Source of the DNA: Chryseobacterium taeanense
GTDB taxonomy: Bacteria; Bacteroidota; Bacteroidia; Flavobacteriales; Weeksellaceae
NCBI RefSeq assembly: GCF_900099685.1
Contig: NZ_FNDW01000001.1
Location: 62,001-126,000 of the forward strand
Length of the DNA: 64,000 nucleotides
Direction: 5' to 3'
The notes beneath the pieces were generated by a model, which saw only the letters and a program-made list of their open reading frames with translations, did not search any database and was not told the DNA's origin. How positions within the stretch are numbered: position 1 is the stretch's first letter; each line of letters opens with the position of its first letter. Below are positions 34,201 to 41,838 of the stretch, in pieces. The position numbers and the translations under genes were made by a program.

Positions 34201-34714
34201 GAATTTATATTTCAATGGCGAAGTTTTTGAAGTGTCAGATGAAGAGCCGACAAAAGCAGAATATAAAGTTTTGCATACTTTAATAAAGAAAGTCGTTTAT
34301 GATATTGAAAATTTCTCTTTCAATACGTCTGTGTCATCATTTATGATTGCCGTAAACGAATTGCAAAAAATAAAATGCAACAAACGCAATATTTTGGAAC
34401 CTTTGGCCGTTATCATTTCTCCTTATGCGCCACACATCTGTGAAGAGCTTTGGAGTCTGCTTGGTCATACAGCTTCTATTGAGTTTGAAAAATTCCCGGT
34501 TCTAAATGAAGATTATCTGGTAGAGGACGAGATAGAATATCCGATAAGTATTAATGGAAAAACAAAACATAAGTTGCCATTATCGTCACAGCTTTCAGCA
34601 AAAGAAGTAGAAGAAATGGTGCTTCAGGACGAAAAAGTACAGCATTTTCTGGAAGGGAAAACACCAAAAAAAATCATTGTGGTGCCAGGAAGAATTGTGA
34701 ACATAGTAATTTAA
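31217..34714 (+). CDS. leuS: Leucyl-tRNA synthetase carrying an in-frame DUF559 domain
   Basis: Charges tRNA-Leu and edits mischarged products. The 1165 residues exceed the usual 860-940 (family knowledge). GTG start at 31217. Synthetase signatures: PYPSGAGLHVGHPLGY with the HIGH-type motif near 45, TTRPDT of the editing domain (456-461), FSRQRYWGEP, and KMSKS near 940. Two additions are visible. Residues 292-451 (bases 32090-32569) are a complete DUF559 nuclease-family domain between VRFEV and IEVFTTRPDT, flanked by inverted repeats. Residues 800-894 form an unrelated Lys/Ile/Leu-rich expansion before KMSKS. Catalytic motifs are intact, so the product is probably active. TCTAA repeats precede the start. 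Confidence 0.95.
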   Translation: MFYDHQQIEKKWQKYWEENQTYKTSDSTDKPKFYVLDMFPYPSGAGLHVGHPLGYIASDIYARYKRHQGFNVLHPVGYDSFGLPAEQYAIQTGQHPAITTEQNITRYEEQLRKIGFSFDWSREVRTSDASYYKWTQWIFIELFHSWYNKDTDKAEPISTLIEHFETKGTEGLNANQNDELHFTAEEWKQASEIDKEDILLNYRLAYRAETTVNWCPALGTVLANDEVKDGKSERGGFPVFQKKMMQWSMRISAYSERLLQGLKTLDWPQPLKDSQEYWIGKSQGAQVRFEVLTPTLSKGEGADSLENKKPGYLTGGQNSKVLLQYAKNMRHEATEGEDTLWQMLRNRKLESKFRRQHLIKDYIVDFVSLENKLVIEVDGGYHSEEEQIEYDNLRTQYLNSFGYDVLRFSNEEVLNNIENVVEEIKRKLEENKQQFSGSEKSLSSGEGFRERIEVFTTRPDTIFGATFMVLAPENPLVETITTPEQKAEVDSYIEETSKKTERDRMADVKNVSGAFTGSYALNPFSGERMPVYISDYVLMGYGTGAVMAVPAHDERDHRFAKKFNLEIKKVVETDEDIQEKSFDSKDSVCVNSDFLNGLKYDEAKALIISAIEKRGIGHGTTNYRQRDAIFSRQRYWGEPVPIYYKDGMPYTLPTSALPLELPEVEKYLPTEDGDPPLGNAKTFAWDEVNQKVVDTNLIDEKTVFPLELSTMPGWAGSSWYFLRYMDPHDENVFIKKDLADYWGQVDLYIGGSEHATGHLLYSRFWNMFLKDRGYISQNEPFQKLINQGMILGMSAFVYRVALNFRKTAESQNVENGKLTKLNEVEQIVLKNLFISKSYKKYIKTLSSQEEGFIENKNKFFDILAPYIEKKFKALNLDIKEYELDRLIPFQGFVTHIDISLLKGTSDELDTEAFKAWRPDFADAEFILEDGKYITEREVEKMSKSKYNVVNPDDICEEYGADGLRLYEMFLGPLEQSKPWNTQGLSGVYGFLKKFWNLYFNGEVFEVSDEEPTKAEYKVLHTLIKKVVYDIENFSFNTSVSSFMIAVNELQKIKCNKRNILEPLAVIISPYAPHICEELWSLLGHTASIEFEKFPVLNEDYLVEDEIEYPISINGKTKHKLPLSSQLSAKEVEEMVLQDEKVQHFLEGKTPKKIIVVPGRIVNIVI
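32089..32119. repeat. Left terminal inverted repeat of the leuS insertion
   Basis: 31 bases starting CCTCACCCCAA and containing the palindrome CCCTCTCC-AAA-GGAGAGGG (8-base stem). Compared with the reverse complement of 32537-32569 it differs by four substitutions and a 2-base gap. GAAGT adjoins its left end (32084-32088). Confidence 0.9.
32537..32569. repeat. Right terminal inverted repeat of the leuS insertion
   Basis: 33 bases holding the palindrome TCCCTCTCC-TCG-GGAGAGGGA (9-base stem) and ending TTAGGGAGAGG. It is the inverted counterpart of 32089-32119. ATA separates it from a second GAAGT (32573-32577). Confidence 0.9.
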
Positions 34715-34874
34715 ATAAAAATTAACATTAGGAAATTAAAAAAAATGATGGTGTATATTTTTTAACTTTTTAACGTAAATGTTAAAATTAATGATTATTG
34801 CCAAAAAAAGAGAAAATAATTATAATATCGAAATCGTATTAAAATTTTGTTGTCAAAAAAAACAGAAATGTTTA

Positions 34875-34904
34875 TTTGAGACTCTTGCATTTTAATTAAT
34901 TTTG
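34875..34904 (+). promoter_or_regulatory. Promoter of the exbB-exbD-exbD-tonB operon
   Basis: TTTG at 34875-34878, an 18-base spacer, TAATTTTG at 34897-34904, then ATG at 34955. This is a full consensus site. The rest of the 34715-34954 spacer is AT-rich and shows nothing else I can name. Confidence 0.85.
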
Positions 34905-34954
34905 CCTTTAATTTACACCCTGTAAAATTTTAAAACAATATAATTTAGTTAAAT

Positions 34955-35818
34955 ATGGAAATGAATGTTTCAAAAAATGATGAGCAATTAGTTGCTAGAA
35001 AGGCAGGAGGTCTTAACCCGGCTTTAATTATTCCTATTCTTTTCGTAATAGGAGTTTGTATTTATTTATTCGTTCTTGGTAACCCAGGAAATTTCAAAGA
35101 CGCAGAAAAACTAGGAAGTGGGTCTGTTGCTTTCTCAAGTGTTGAAGGAAAAGACATTCACCCAGAATCGTTTTTGGGAATTATCTACAAAGGAGGTGTA
35201 ATTGTACCTATCTTGATTACTTTCATGATTACGGTAATCGTTTTCTCTTTTGAAAGATATTTCGTTCTTAGCAAAGCTGCCGGTAAAGGAAACTTAGACA
35301 ACTTTGTTGTACAGGTGAGAAGCTTGCTAAACCAAAACAAAATTGATGAAGCTTTAGAAGAGTGTGACAGACAACAAGGTTCTGTTGGTAATGTAGTAAA
35401 AGAAGGTCTTACGACTTACAAAGCTTTATCTCATGATACAACTCTTAACAAAGAGCAAAAAATGGTAGCGCTTAACAAAGCAATCGAAGAAGCGACTACT
35501 CTTGAAATGCCAATGCTTGAGAAAAACATGATGATCCTTTCTACTTTAGGTACTGTTGCAACGTTAGTCGCACTTTTAGGTACGGTAATCGGGATGATCA
35601 AGGCGTTCTTCGCATTAGGTTCAGGAGGTGGTACTCCGGATGCAGCTGCACTTTCTACAGGTATCTCTGAAGCCTTGATTAATACAGCTTTAGGTATCGG
35701 TACTTCGGCTATCGCTATCATCCTTTATAACTTCTTTACTTCTAAAATTGACGGATTAACTTACAAGATCGACGAGATCGCAATGAGTATCCAACAGTCT
35801 TTCGCTGAATTCAACTAA
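34955..35818 (+). CDS. exbB: MotA/TolQ/ExbB proton channel protein
   Basis: Inner-membrane proton channel that with ExbD powers TonB. The 287 residues have an N-terminal segment at about 22-42 and a second at about 75-96 (VIVPILITFMITVIVFSFER), then a cytoplasmic loop and the paired C-terminal helices (STLGTVATLVALLGTVIGMI, ALINTALGIGTSAIAIILYN). The latter hold the channel-lining threonines. First gene of a four-gene operon (exbB, two exbD, tonB) that likely energises outer-membrane SusC/TonB-dependent receptors. Confidence 0.95.
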   Translation: MEMNVSKNDEQLVARKAGGLNPALIIPILFVIGVCIYLFVLGNPGNFKDAEKLGSGSVAFSSVEGKDIHPESFLGIIYKGGVIVPILITFMITVIVFSFERYFVLSKAAGKGNLDNFVVQVRSLLNQNKIDEALEECDRQQGSVGNVVKEGLTTYKALSHDTTLNKEQKMVALNKAIEEATTLEMPMLEKNMMILSTLGTVATLVALLGTVIGMIKAFFALGSGGGTPDAAALSTGISEALINTALGIGTSAIAIILYNFFTSKIDGLTYKIDEIAMSIQQSFAEFN

Positions 35819-35878
35819 GAATTTTAGCAAGAAATTTGCATAAGTAAAAAGAAGTTTAATTAAAAATCATTAATAATA

Positions 35879-36487
35879 ATGGCGAGAGTCAAACCAAAAA
35901 GACATGGGGTAATTACGGACATGACGGCAATGTGTGACGTTGCGTTCCTACTACTTACATTCTTTATCTTGACCACTCAGTTTAAAAAACCTGACGTGGA
36001 GCAGATCAAACCGCCATCTTCAATATCAGAGAAGTTACTTCCTGATGCAAGTTTGATGACCATCAACGCTACACCGGACGGAAAATTCTATTTCCAGCCT
36101 GTAGAAAATGCATCAGAAAGATTACAGCTTTTAGACAATATGGGTAAAAAGTACGGAATTACTTTTGACAATAAAGAAAAAGCTGCATTCCAAAAAGTAC
36201 AGGCTATCGGCGTTCCTATGAACCAGCTGAAAAGCTATCTTGATTTGCCAGATGACGAGCAGAAGAATTTCAAGAGTCCTACAGGGATTCCTATGGATAG
36301 TACAAATAAGCAGTTAGTAGACTGGGTAAAAGAAAGTTTAACCGTTAATCCTGATTACAAATTGGCGATTAAAGGCGATGTTACTACAGAATATCCTAAA
36401 GTAAAAAGCTTATTTGAGGGTTTAAGAGATATCGATTTTCTTAAATTTTGGTTGATTACATCACAAGAAGGTAAACCTAATGAATAA
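35879..36487 (+). CDS. exbD: ExbD/TolR biopolymer transporter (first copy)
   Basis: Stator protein with one transmembrane segment (about 18-36), opened by ITDMTAMCDVAFLLLTFFIL, which carries the essential Asp in MCD, and a periplasmic domain of about 150 residues, longer than the usual ExbD (202 residues total). It is 60 bases after exbB and 12 before the second exbD. Having two ExbD copies per operon is common in Bacteroidota, and the longer copy often has an extended C-terminal domain, here ending DIDFLKFWLITSQEGKP. Confidence 0.93.
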   Translation: MARVKPKRHGVITDMTAMCDVAFLLLTFFILTTQFKKPDVEQIKPPSSISEKLLPDASLMTINATPDGKFYFQPVENASERLQLLDNMGKKYGITFDNKEKAAFQKVQAIGVPMNQLKSYLDLPDDEQKNFKSPTGIPMDSTNKQLVDWVKESLTVNPDYKLAIKGDVTTEYPKVKSLFEGLRDIDFLKFWLITSQEGKPNE

Positions 36488-36499
36488 TATCATTTAGAA

Positions 36500-37075
36500 A
36501 TGGCAGAAGTACAAGTACAGGAAAAAGGCGCCAAAGGCGGCAAGGTACGTTCCAAGAAACAGAGTACCAGAGTCGATATGACTCCAATGGTGGACTTGGG
36601 TTTTCTATTGATTACCTTCTTTATGTTCACAACCACATTCTCTAAACCGAATGTGATGGATTTGGGTCTTCCGGCAAAACCGAAAGATGATACACAGAAA
36701 CCACCTCCAACAGAAATTAAACTTTCAAACTCTATTTCTCTTTTATTAGGTAAAGACAATAAGGTTTTCTGGCACCAGCAGGATAATACCTCTCTAACAG
36801 ACCAAAACCTTAATGAAACCACTTTTGATAGAGAAGGAATAAGAAAGGTTATCAAGCAGGCAGAAGCAAATGCGGCTGATAAATCCAAATTTACCGTGAT
36901 TATCAAGCCTACTGACGATGCTGTATATAAAAACTTTGTAGATATTCTCGACGAAATGGCAATTACTAATATTGAGCGATACGGGGTTACCGATCTTAAA
37001 TCTTGGGAAAAAGCTATCTACGACAAAAAAGTTGGTAATTCTAACTCTGGAGCTGCGGCACCGGCTACGAAGTAA
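36500..37075 (+). CDS. exbD: ExbD/TolR biopolymer transporter (second copy)
   Basis: A 191-residue stator. The segment RVDMTPMVDLGFLLITFFMF (about 25-44) is nearly identical to the orphan ExbD at 19647-20174, as are NVMDLGLPAK and the periplasmic end FVDILDEMAITNIERYGVTD. The Asp of MVDLG is the proton-carrying residue. The C-terminus is short and Ser/Ala-rich. It is followed by tonB after a 24-base gap, so it is translated with the motor. Confidence 0.94.
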   Translation: MAEVQVQEKGAKGGKVRSKKQSTRVDMTPMVDLGFLLITFFMFTTTFSKPNVMDLGLPAKPKDDTQKPPPTEIKLSNSISLLLGKDNKVFWHQQDNTSLTDQNLNETTFDREGIRKVIKQAEANAADKSKFTVIIKPTDDAVYKNFVDILDEMAITNIERYGVTDLKSWEKAIYDKKVGNSNSGAAAPATK

Positions 37076-37099
37076 TTTAAACCATAAAATTGTAAATCT

Positions 37100-37945
37100 A
37101 TGGCAAACGAAAATGTATACGATTCTGGTCTTACTTTAGACGAGATTGTATTTGAAAATAGAAACAAGGAATATGGTGCATACGATCTAAGACATCAGTA
37201 TCCAAAACTTCTGACTAGATCTTTTATCGTTGGGACAGTATTATTCCTTATCTTGGCTTTGTCTCCTTTTATTTATCTTACCATTAAAAGATTAACTGCG
37301 CCGCCTAAACAAGAAGTAAAGGCAGATTTGGTAGAGATTCTTCAGGAAGATAAAATTATCGAGCAGCCAAAAGAAGAAGAACCACCTCCACCACCTCCAC
37401 CACCAAAAGAGGAAGAGAAAATTGAAATTATTCAGAATGTTGTACCAGAGCCTGTAAAAGCTCCGAAAATTGAAACTCCTCCACCACCGATTTCCAAGCA
37501 GTTAGAAACAACAACTGGTCTTGTTAATCAGGAGGGTGTAAAAGCTCCGGCGTATGTGCCACCACCGCCGCCGCCATCAACGGGTACAAAAGCTTCAACA
37601 GCTGAAGTTAAACCTCAGATTAATCAAAATCAGGTTTATACCGAAGTAGAGCAGACTGCTGAATTCCCTGGAGGTATTAATGCTTTCAGAAATAAAGTGG
37701 CAAACAACTTTGATGGTTCTGCAATGAATGGTGACGAGGGTACTGTAAAAACTGAAGTAACTTTCGTTGTTGAAAGGGACGGAAGTATTACTGACATTAA
37801 AGCAAACGGAGGAAATTCAGATTTCAACGCTGAGGCGATCAGAACAATTAAGTCAATTAAAAATAAATGGACTCCTGCTAAAATTAACGGACAATCTGTA
37901 CGTTATAGATTCAGATTACCTCTGACTATGAATTTTGAAGGATAA
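37100..37945 (+). CDS. tonB: TonB energy-transducing protein
   Basis: Spans the inner membrane and periplasm to energise outer-membrane receptors. The 281 residues show a cytoplasmic start with IVFENRNKEYGAYDLR (the typical Bacteroidota start), one transmembrane helix (about 44-63), a Pro/Glu-Lys-rich linker (EEPPPPPPPPKEEEK and PPPPPPST) and the C-terminal TonB domain (FPGGINAFRNKVAN to the end, with VTFVVERDGSITDIKANGG). The acidic Pro-rich linker is long enough to span the periplasm. Last gene before a perfect-stem terminator. Confidence 0.95.
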   Translation: MANENVYDSGLTLDEIVFENRNKEYGAYDLRHQYPKLLTRSFIVGTVLFLILALSPFIYLTIKRLTAPPKQEVKADLVEILQEDKIIEQPKEEEPPPPPPPPKEEEKIEIIQNVVPEPVKAPKIETPPPPISKQLETTTGLVNQEGVKAPAYVPPPPPPSTGTKASTAEVKPQINQNQVYTEVEQTAEFPGGINAFRNKVANNFDGSAMNGDEGTVKTEVTFVVERDGSITDIKANGGNSDFNAEAIRTIKSIKNKWTPAKINGQSVRYRFRLPLTMNFEG

Positions 37946-37965
37946 TTTATCTTTAAATAATAATT

Positions 37966-37996
37966 AAAAAAGAGAAGCATATGCTTCTCTTTTTAT
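37966..37996 (+). terminator. Terminator after tonB
   Basis: AAAAAGAGAAGCATATGCTTCTCTTT: a near-perfect palindrome with the AGAGAAGC/GCTTCTCT stem and T-rich tail. Confidence 0.88.
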
Positions 37997-38005
37997 TTTT
38001 TTTGG

Positions 38006-38013
38006 TATTTTTG
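38006..38013 (+). promoter_or_regulatory. Promoter -7 element before the 65-aa membrane protein
   Basis: TATTTTTG, only 4 bases before the ATG at 38018, which would give a nearly leaderless mRNA. No clear -33 box. Confidence 0.45.
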
Positions 38014-38017
38014 TTAT

Positions 38018-38215
38018 ATGATGTTCAATTGGTTATCCCTGGTCACGGGATTGTTCTATATCGTTTTGGGAATTGTAGTGATTCTTTACAAATTCTTTTT
38101 CACCGTTCTTGAACCCGGAGTTGCTTATGCATTGGGGGTATTGCTTATCCTGTACGGCATCTTTAGAATTTACAGAGCGATTTCAAAAATCAAAAATTCA
38201 GACAATGAAAAGTAG
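38018..38215 (+). CDS. Small two-helix membrane protein
   Basis: A 65-residue protein with two hydrophobic helices (about 6-27 LVTGLFYIVLGIVVILY and 35-54 VAYALGVLLILYGIFRIYRA) and a short charged C-terminal tail (KIKNSDNEK). I recognise no family; a second ATG lies at codon 2. Its stop overlaps the start of the PstS-like gene by 11 bases, so translation is probably coupled. It follows the tonB terminator, hence it belongs to a new unit rather than to the tonB operon. Confidence 0.75.
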   Translation: MMFNWLSLVTGLFYIVLGIVVILYKFFFTVLEPGVAYALGVLLILYGIFRIYRAISKIKNSDNEK

Positions 38216-39077
38216 TATTAGAATTGTAATGCTATTTTTTGTTAGTATTATAGCTGTTAACTGTAAAAAGGAAGAGAAATCTCCATCTTATCATAAAGGA
38301 GAAATGACTATTCTTACAGATGAATCTTTTAAAAGCGTTACTGAAGCTTTAGCAGAAGGATATATGATTAATTATCCCGAAACTAAAATAAAGGTAGTCA
38401 CAAAGAAAGAAGATCTAGGCTTTCTTGATCTTTTAAATGATAAAGCAAAAATTGTTGTCATGTCGAGAGATCTGTCACCTGAAGAAATTAAAACGTACGA
38501 AGAACAAGTAGAGCTTAAGTTTTTACCTGCAAGATTTGCTGCCGATGCTGTGGTTTTTATTGTCCCGAAAGACTCTCCAAAGGAAAGTATTTCAATGGAA
38601 GAAATAACACAGGGAATGCAGTCTGATGATAAAAAATTTATTTTCGACGGAGCGAATTCAAGTAATCTGAATTTTGTTGCTCAGAAGCTTAAAAAACAAC
38701 CTAAGGATTTGAAATATTCCATCATTCCCGGGAATAAAAATATTATTCAGGAATTAAATAAATATCCTGATAAAATAGGTGTTATCGGCCTTAATACATT
38801 TAGTCGCCCTTATGATAAGGAGTCTGAAGAATTGAGAAATATGGTGAAGATTCTCCCCGTAGAAAACAAAGGAGTAAAATACGATGCGGATTTTGATAAT
38901 CTGCGAAAAATGAGTTATCCATTTACAAGAGTTTTGTACTTTTTAACAAATGAAGGAAATTTTAACATTGCGAATGGATTCATAAGATATTCCTGTACGC
39001 AACTGGGGCAAATGATTGTTCAAAAAGAAGGTTTGCAACCCTATAACCTCTATAGAAGAGAAGTGCAAATGCGTTAA
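38205..39077 (+). CDS. PstS-like substrate-binding lipoprotein
   Basis: A 290-residue lipoprotein of the phosphate-binding PBP family. I start it at MKSSIRIVMLFFVSIIAVNC (38205), whose lipobox gives Cys20; the frame runs upstream to 38109 inside the previous gene. Mature sequence: GEMTILTDESFKSVTEALAE, VVMSRDLSPEE, VIGLNTFSRPYD and the C-terminal VLYFLTNEGNFNIANGF, all typical of PstS-type proteins. No pstC, A or B is nearby, so the role (phosphate scavenging or accessory to TonB-dependent transport) is inferred. Confidence 0.85.
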   Translation: MKSSIRIVMLFFVSIIAVNCKKEEKSPSYHKGEMTILTDESFKSVTEALAEGYMINYPETKIKVVTKKEDLGFLDLLNDKAKIVVMSRDLSPEEIKTYEEQVELKFLPARFAADAVVFIVPKDSPKESISMEEITQGMQSDDKKFIFDGANSSNLNFVAQKLKKQPKDLKYSIIPGNKNIIQELNKYPDKIGVIGLNTFSRPYDKESEELRNMVKILPVENKGVKYDADFDNLRKMSYPFTRVLYFLTNEGNFNIANGFIRYSCTQLGQMIVQKEGLQPYNLYRREVQMR

Positions 39078-39101
39078 AATATATTAAATTAACGCTTTAC
39101 C

Positions 39102-39123
39102 CCAAAATAAATCATTATTTTGG
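39102..39123 (+). other. Perfect 9-bp hairpin before the TPR gene
   Basis: CCAAAATAA, loop ATCA, TTATTTTGG, with no T-run after it. It lies 25 bases past the PstS-like stop and 50 bases before the TPR gene. Could be a weak terminator, an mRNA-processing site or chance. Confidence 0.4.
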
Positions 39124-39172
39124 TCTGAAAATTGTCTATAATATAAATCGAATTTAGATTATAAAATAAAAA

Positions 39173-40822
39173 ATGAGAGATATAATGAATATGAATGTAA
39201 AGAAGATTGCTTTTGGAGCAGCGGTGGTGTTTTTTACCAATTTTGCCATTGCGCAAACTGTACAGGACGGTATTAACAGTATGGACAGCGACAAATTTGC
39301 CCAGGCAAAAACTAATTTCACAAATATGATTGCTTCGGATCCTACAGCCGAAAATTATTTCTATTTGGGAAATACTTATTTAAAACAAGGAGAACCGGAT
39401 TTTGCAGCTGCAACTGAAAATTTTAATAAAGGATTGGCAGCAGATAAAAAAAGTTATTTAAATAAAATTGGTTTAGCAACTGTAAAACTTGGAAAAGGAG
39501 ATAAGAGTGCTATTGCCGAAATTCAGGAAATCGTTTCAGATTCAAGAGAAAAGGATGCTGAAGTATTATTCAGAGCAGCGGAGGCTTTAACTTTATTTGA
39601 AAAGAATAACTCTCCGGATCTTGCCATCCAGTTTCTGAATAAAGCAATCGAGAGAGCTTCAAGAAAAGAAGTTCCAGCATATTATTATTATACTTTAGGA
39701 GATGCCTACAGATTAAAAAGAATGCCGGGAGATGCAATGACAGCTTATGATAAAGCGCTTCCTTTGGCTAAAAATAAAGCATCAGTATATACAAGAATCG
39801 GAACTCTTTGGATGGCTGCGCAACAATGGCAACAGGCGAAAACAAGTATAGACAAAGCAATTGCTACTGACCCTACTTATGCGCCTGCATATAAAGCGTT
39901 GGCTGCTTATGATATCCGATATCAGCAAAATGCAAAAGCAACTCAGGATCTCATTAACTATACAAAATATGCTGATGAAGACCCGTACACGCAGTTAGAA
40001 ATTTCCAAACTTTATTTTACCAATGAAGATTATGTGAATTCTAAGCAGGTTCTAGATAAGATTTTCGACAAAATTAACGATCCGATTAAATTTAAGTTAA
40101 GAGCTTATCAATTATATGCTGACGGAAAATATGTAGAAGCAAAGCAAAACATGGATACTTTTGTTTCTCAGGCGGAAAAATCAAGAGTACAGCCGGCGGA
40201 TCAAGGATTGCAAGGTCTTATTGCTGCAGGTTTAGCTAAAACTGAAACTGATGCTGCAAAAAAGACTGCTTTAATGACAGAAGCGCAACAAAAAGTGGCT
40301 ATTGCAAAAGCTGCTAAAGATGAAACAATGAAGTGGGATTTGGAATTGGTGAAGATAGCAGGAGGAGGAGCTTCTCAGGCTGATATTGACGCAGGTCCTA
40401 CAAATCCTGTTATTGAAGGGTTAAAGCAGAAAATTGCTGCTAATGCTCAGGATACAGATTCTTTATTCAAGTTGGCGACAGCTTATCAGGAAGTGAAAAA
40501 CTGGAATGGAGCAATCCAGACATGGCAGAAAATGAATGCACTTCTTCCGGATTGGGCACCAGGTTATTATAGTTTAGGATATTCTTATCAGCAGGCTGGG
40601 AACAACGATGCTGCGAAAGTTGCTTATGAAAAGTTCATTAATACCGTAAAACCTGCAGATAAGGAGGCTAATAAGCAGACACTTGCTTACTCATATTTTG
40701 CAGTTGCGTATCTGAGCAAAGATACTGATATGGCTAAAGCTAAAGATTATGTAGCTAAATCTTTGCAACTCGATCCTACTTATCAGGATGCAATTAAACT
40801 GAATGAAGAGATCAACAAATAA
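39173..40822 (+). CDS. Secreted tetratricopeptide repeat protein
   Basis: A 549-residue periplasmic protein. MNMNVKKIAFGAAVVFFTNF and FAIAQ form a signal peptide cleaved after AIAQ; inner Met codons at 39185 and 39191 are alternatives. TPR units: AENYFYLGNTYLKQG, PAYYYYTLGDAYRLKRMPGD, TRIGTLWMAAQQWQQAK, DSLFKLATAYQEVKN, and PGYYSLGYSYQQAGN; each is followed by a further helix. TPR proteins usually scaffold complexes. Position after exbB-exbD-tonB and PstS-like genes suggests an envelope transport or motor role, but partners are unknown. It ends at a terminator. Confidence 0.9.
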   Translation: MRDIMNMNVKKIAFGAAVVFFTNFAIAQTVQDGINSMDSDKFAQAKTNFTNMIASDPTAENYFYLGNTYLKQGEPDFAAATENFNKGLAADKKSYLNKIGLATVKLGKGDKSAIAEIQEIVSDSREKDAEVLFRAAEALTLFEKNNSPDLAIQFLNKAIERASRKEVPAYYYYTLGDAYRLKRMPGDAMTAYDKALPLAKNKASVYTRIGTLWMAAQQWQQAKTSIDKAIATDPTYAPAYKALAAYDIRYQQNAKATQDLINYTKYADEDPYTQLEISKLYFTNEDYVNSKQVLDKIFDKINDPIKFKLRAYQLYADGKYVEAKQNMDTFVSQAEKSRVQPADQGLQGLIAAGLAKTETDAAKKTALMTEAQQKVAIAKAAKDETMKWDLELVKIAGGGASQADIDAGPTNPVIEGLKQKIAANAQDTDSLFKLATAYQEVKNWNGAIQTWQKMNALLPDWAPGYYSLGYSYQQAGNNDAAKVAYEKFINTVKPADKEANKQTLAYSYFAVAYLSKDTDMAKAKDYVAKSLQLDPTYQDAIKLNEEINK

Positions 40823-40852
40823 AATAATTTAAAGTTTAAATTATAAATATAT

Positions 40853-40890
40853 AACTTCCCATTCGCAATGTTTGGGAAGTTTTTCTTTTA
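40853..40890 (+). terminator. Terminator after the TPR gene
   Basis: AACTTCCCA and TGGGAAGTT form a 9-base stem with an 11-base loop and a T-rich tail. The TTTG at 40871-40874 inside its right arm is also the -33 element of bshB1. Confidence 0.8.
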
Positions 40891-40903
40891 AATCTTATCT
40901 TTG
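40871..40903 (+). promoter_or_regulatory. Promoter of bshB1
   Basis: TTTG at 40871-40874, a 21-base spacer, TATCTTTG at 40896-40903. The ATG is 6 bases on (40910), so the start of transcription should fall at or just before it. Confidence 0.8.
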
Positions 40904-40909
40904 AATATT

Positions 40910-41629
40910 ATGAAAACAGATATATTAGCTTTTGGCGCTCATCCCGATGATGTAGAACTTGGATGTGGAGGAACGATTATTAAAATGGTTTCTGAAGGGA
41001 AAGTATGTGCAATTGTTGACCTTACAAGAGGAGAGCTCGGCACAAGAGGAACTGAAGAGACAAGAAAGGCAGAAGCCGCAGACTCCGCAAAAATATTAGG
41101 AATTGTAGCCAGAGAGAATTTGGGAATGAAAGATGGATTTCTTGAAAATTCTGAAGATTATCAGATGAGAATCGTAAAAATGATCCGTAAATACCGGCCG
41201 GAAATCGTTTTAGCAAACGCAATTGATGATAGACATCCGGATCATGCAAAAGGAGCGAAATTAGTGTCAGATGCGTGTTTTTTAGCTGGATTAAGAAAGA
41301 TTGAAACCGTTTTGGATGGAGAAAATCAGGAAGAGTGGAGACCAAAGCATGTTTTTCATTACATACAGTGGAAAAACGTTGAACCTGAATTTGTAATAGA
41401 TATTTCTGAACATTTGGATAAAAAAATTGAAGCGTGCATGGCTTTTAAAACCCAGTTTTATGATCCCGCTTCCAAAGAGCCTGAAACACCAATTACTTCT
41501 AAAGATTTTTATCAGAGTTTAACGTATCGCGCTCAGGATTTAGGACGGTTATCGGGAGTGACTTATGCTGAGGGATTTACGTCTGAGAAGCTTATTGCGA
41601 TGAAAAATTTTGACGGAATTGTTTGGTAA
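40910..41629 (+). CDS. bshB1: N-acetyl-alpha-D-glucosaminyl L-malate deacetylase (bacillithiol synthesis)
   Basis: Second enzyme of bacillithiol synthesis: removes the acetyl group from GlcNAc-malate. I start at MKTDILAFGAHPDDVELG; a TTG three codons up (40901) is inside the promoter -7 element. The 239 residues show PIG-L/LmbE motifs: HPDD (11-14), with zinc-binding His and Asp, and DRHPDHAKGA, providing the second metal site. The ending DLGRLSGVTYAEGF is typical of BshB1 rather than other PIG-L proteins. The gene appears monocistronic; bshA and bshC are not in the window. Confidence 0.93.
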   Translation: MKTDILAFGAHPDDVELGCGGTIIKMVSEGKVCAIVDLTRGELGTRGTEETRKAEAADSAKILGIVARENLGMKDGFLENSEDYQMRIVKMIRKYRPEIVLANAIDDRHPDHAKGAKLVSDACFLAGLRKIETVLDGENQEEWRPKHVFHYIQWKNVEPEFVIDISEHLDKKIEACMAFKTQFYDPASKEPETPITSKDFYQSLTYRAQDLGRLSGVTYAEGFTSEKLIAMKNFDGIVW

Positions 41630-41652
41630 TTAAAAAACATTTCCTATATTTG
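41622..41652 (+). promoter_or_regulatory. Promoter of tRNA-His
   Basis: TTTG at 41622-41625, a 19-base spacer, TATATTTG at 41645-41652, about 12 bases before the tRNA 5' end. The -33 box overlaps the bshB1 stop codon region. Confidence 0.8.
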
Positions 41653-41664
41653 CACTCACAAAAC

Positions 41665-41739
<75 letters not shown>

Positions 41740-41751
41740 CAAAAAAACGGT

Positions 41752-41780
41752 AATCCTGCTAAATTTTAGCAGGATTTTTT
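41752..41780 (+). terminator. Terminator after tRNA-His
   Basis: AATCCTGCTAAA and TTTAGCAGGATT form a long stem ending in TTTTTT; 12 bases past the tRNA. Confidence 0.88.
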
Positions 41781-41838
41781 ATGCCTTATTTTTCTTATCT
41801 AAATAATTAAGATTATAACTGTTTTCAGTTCGTCTATC

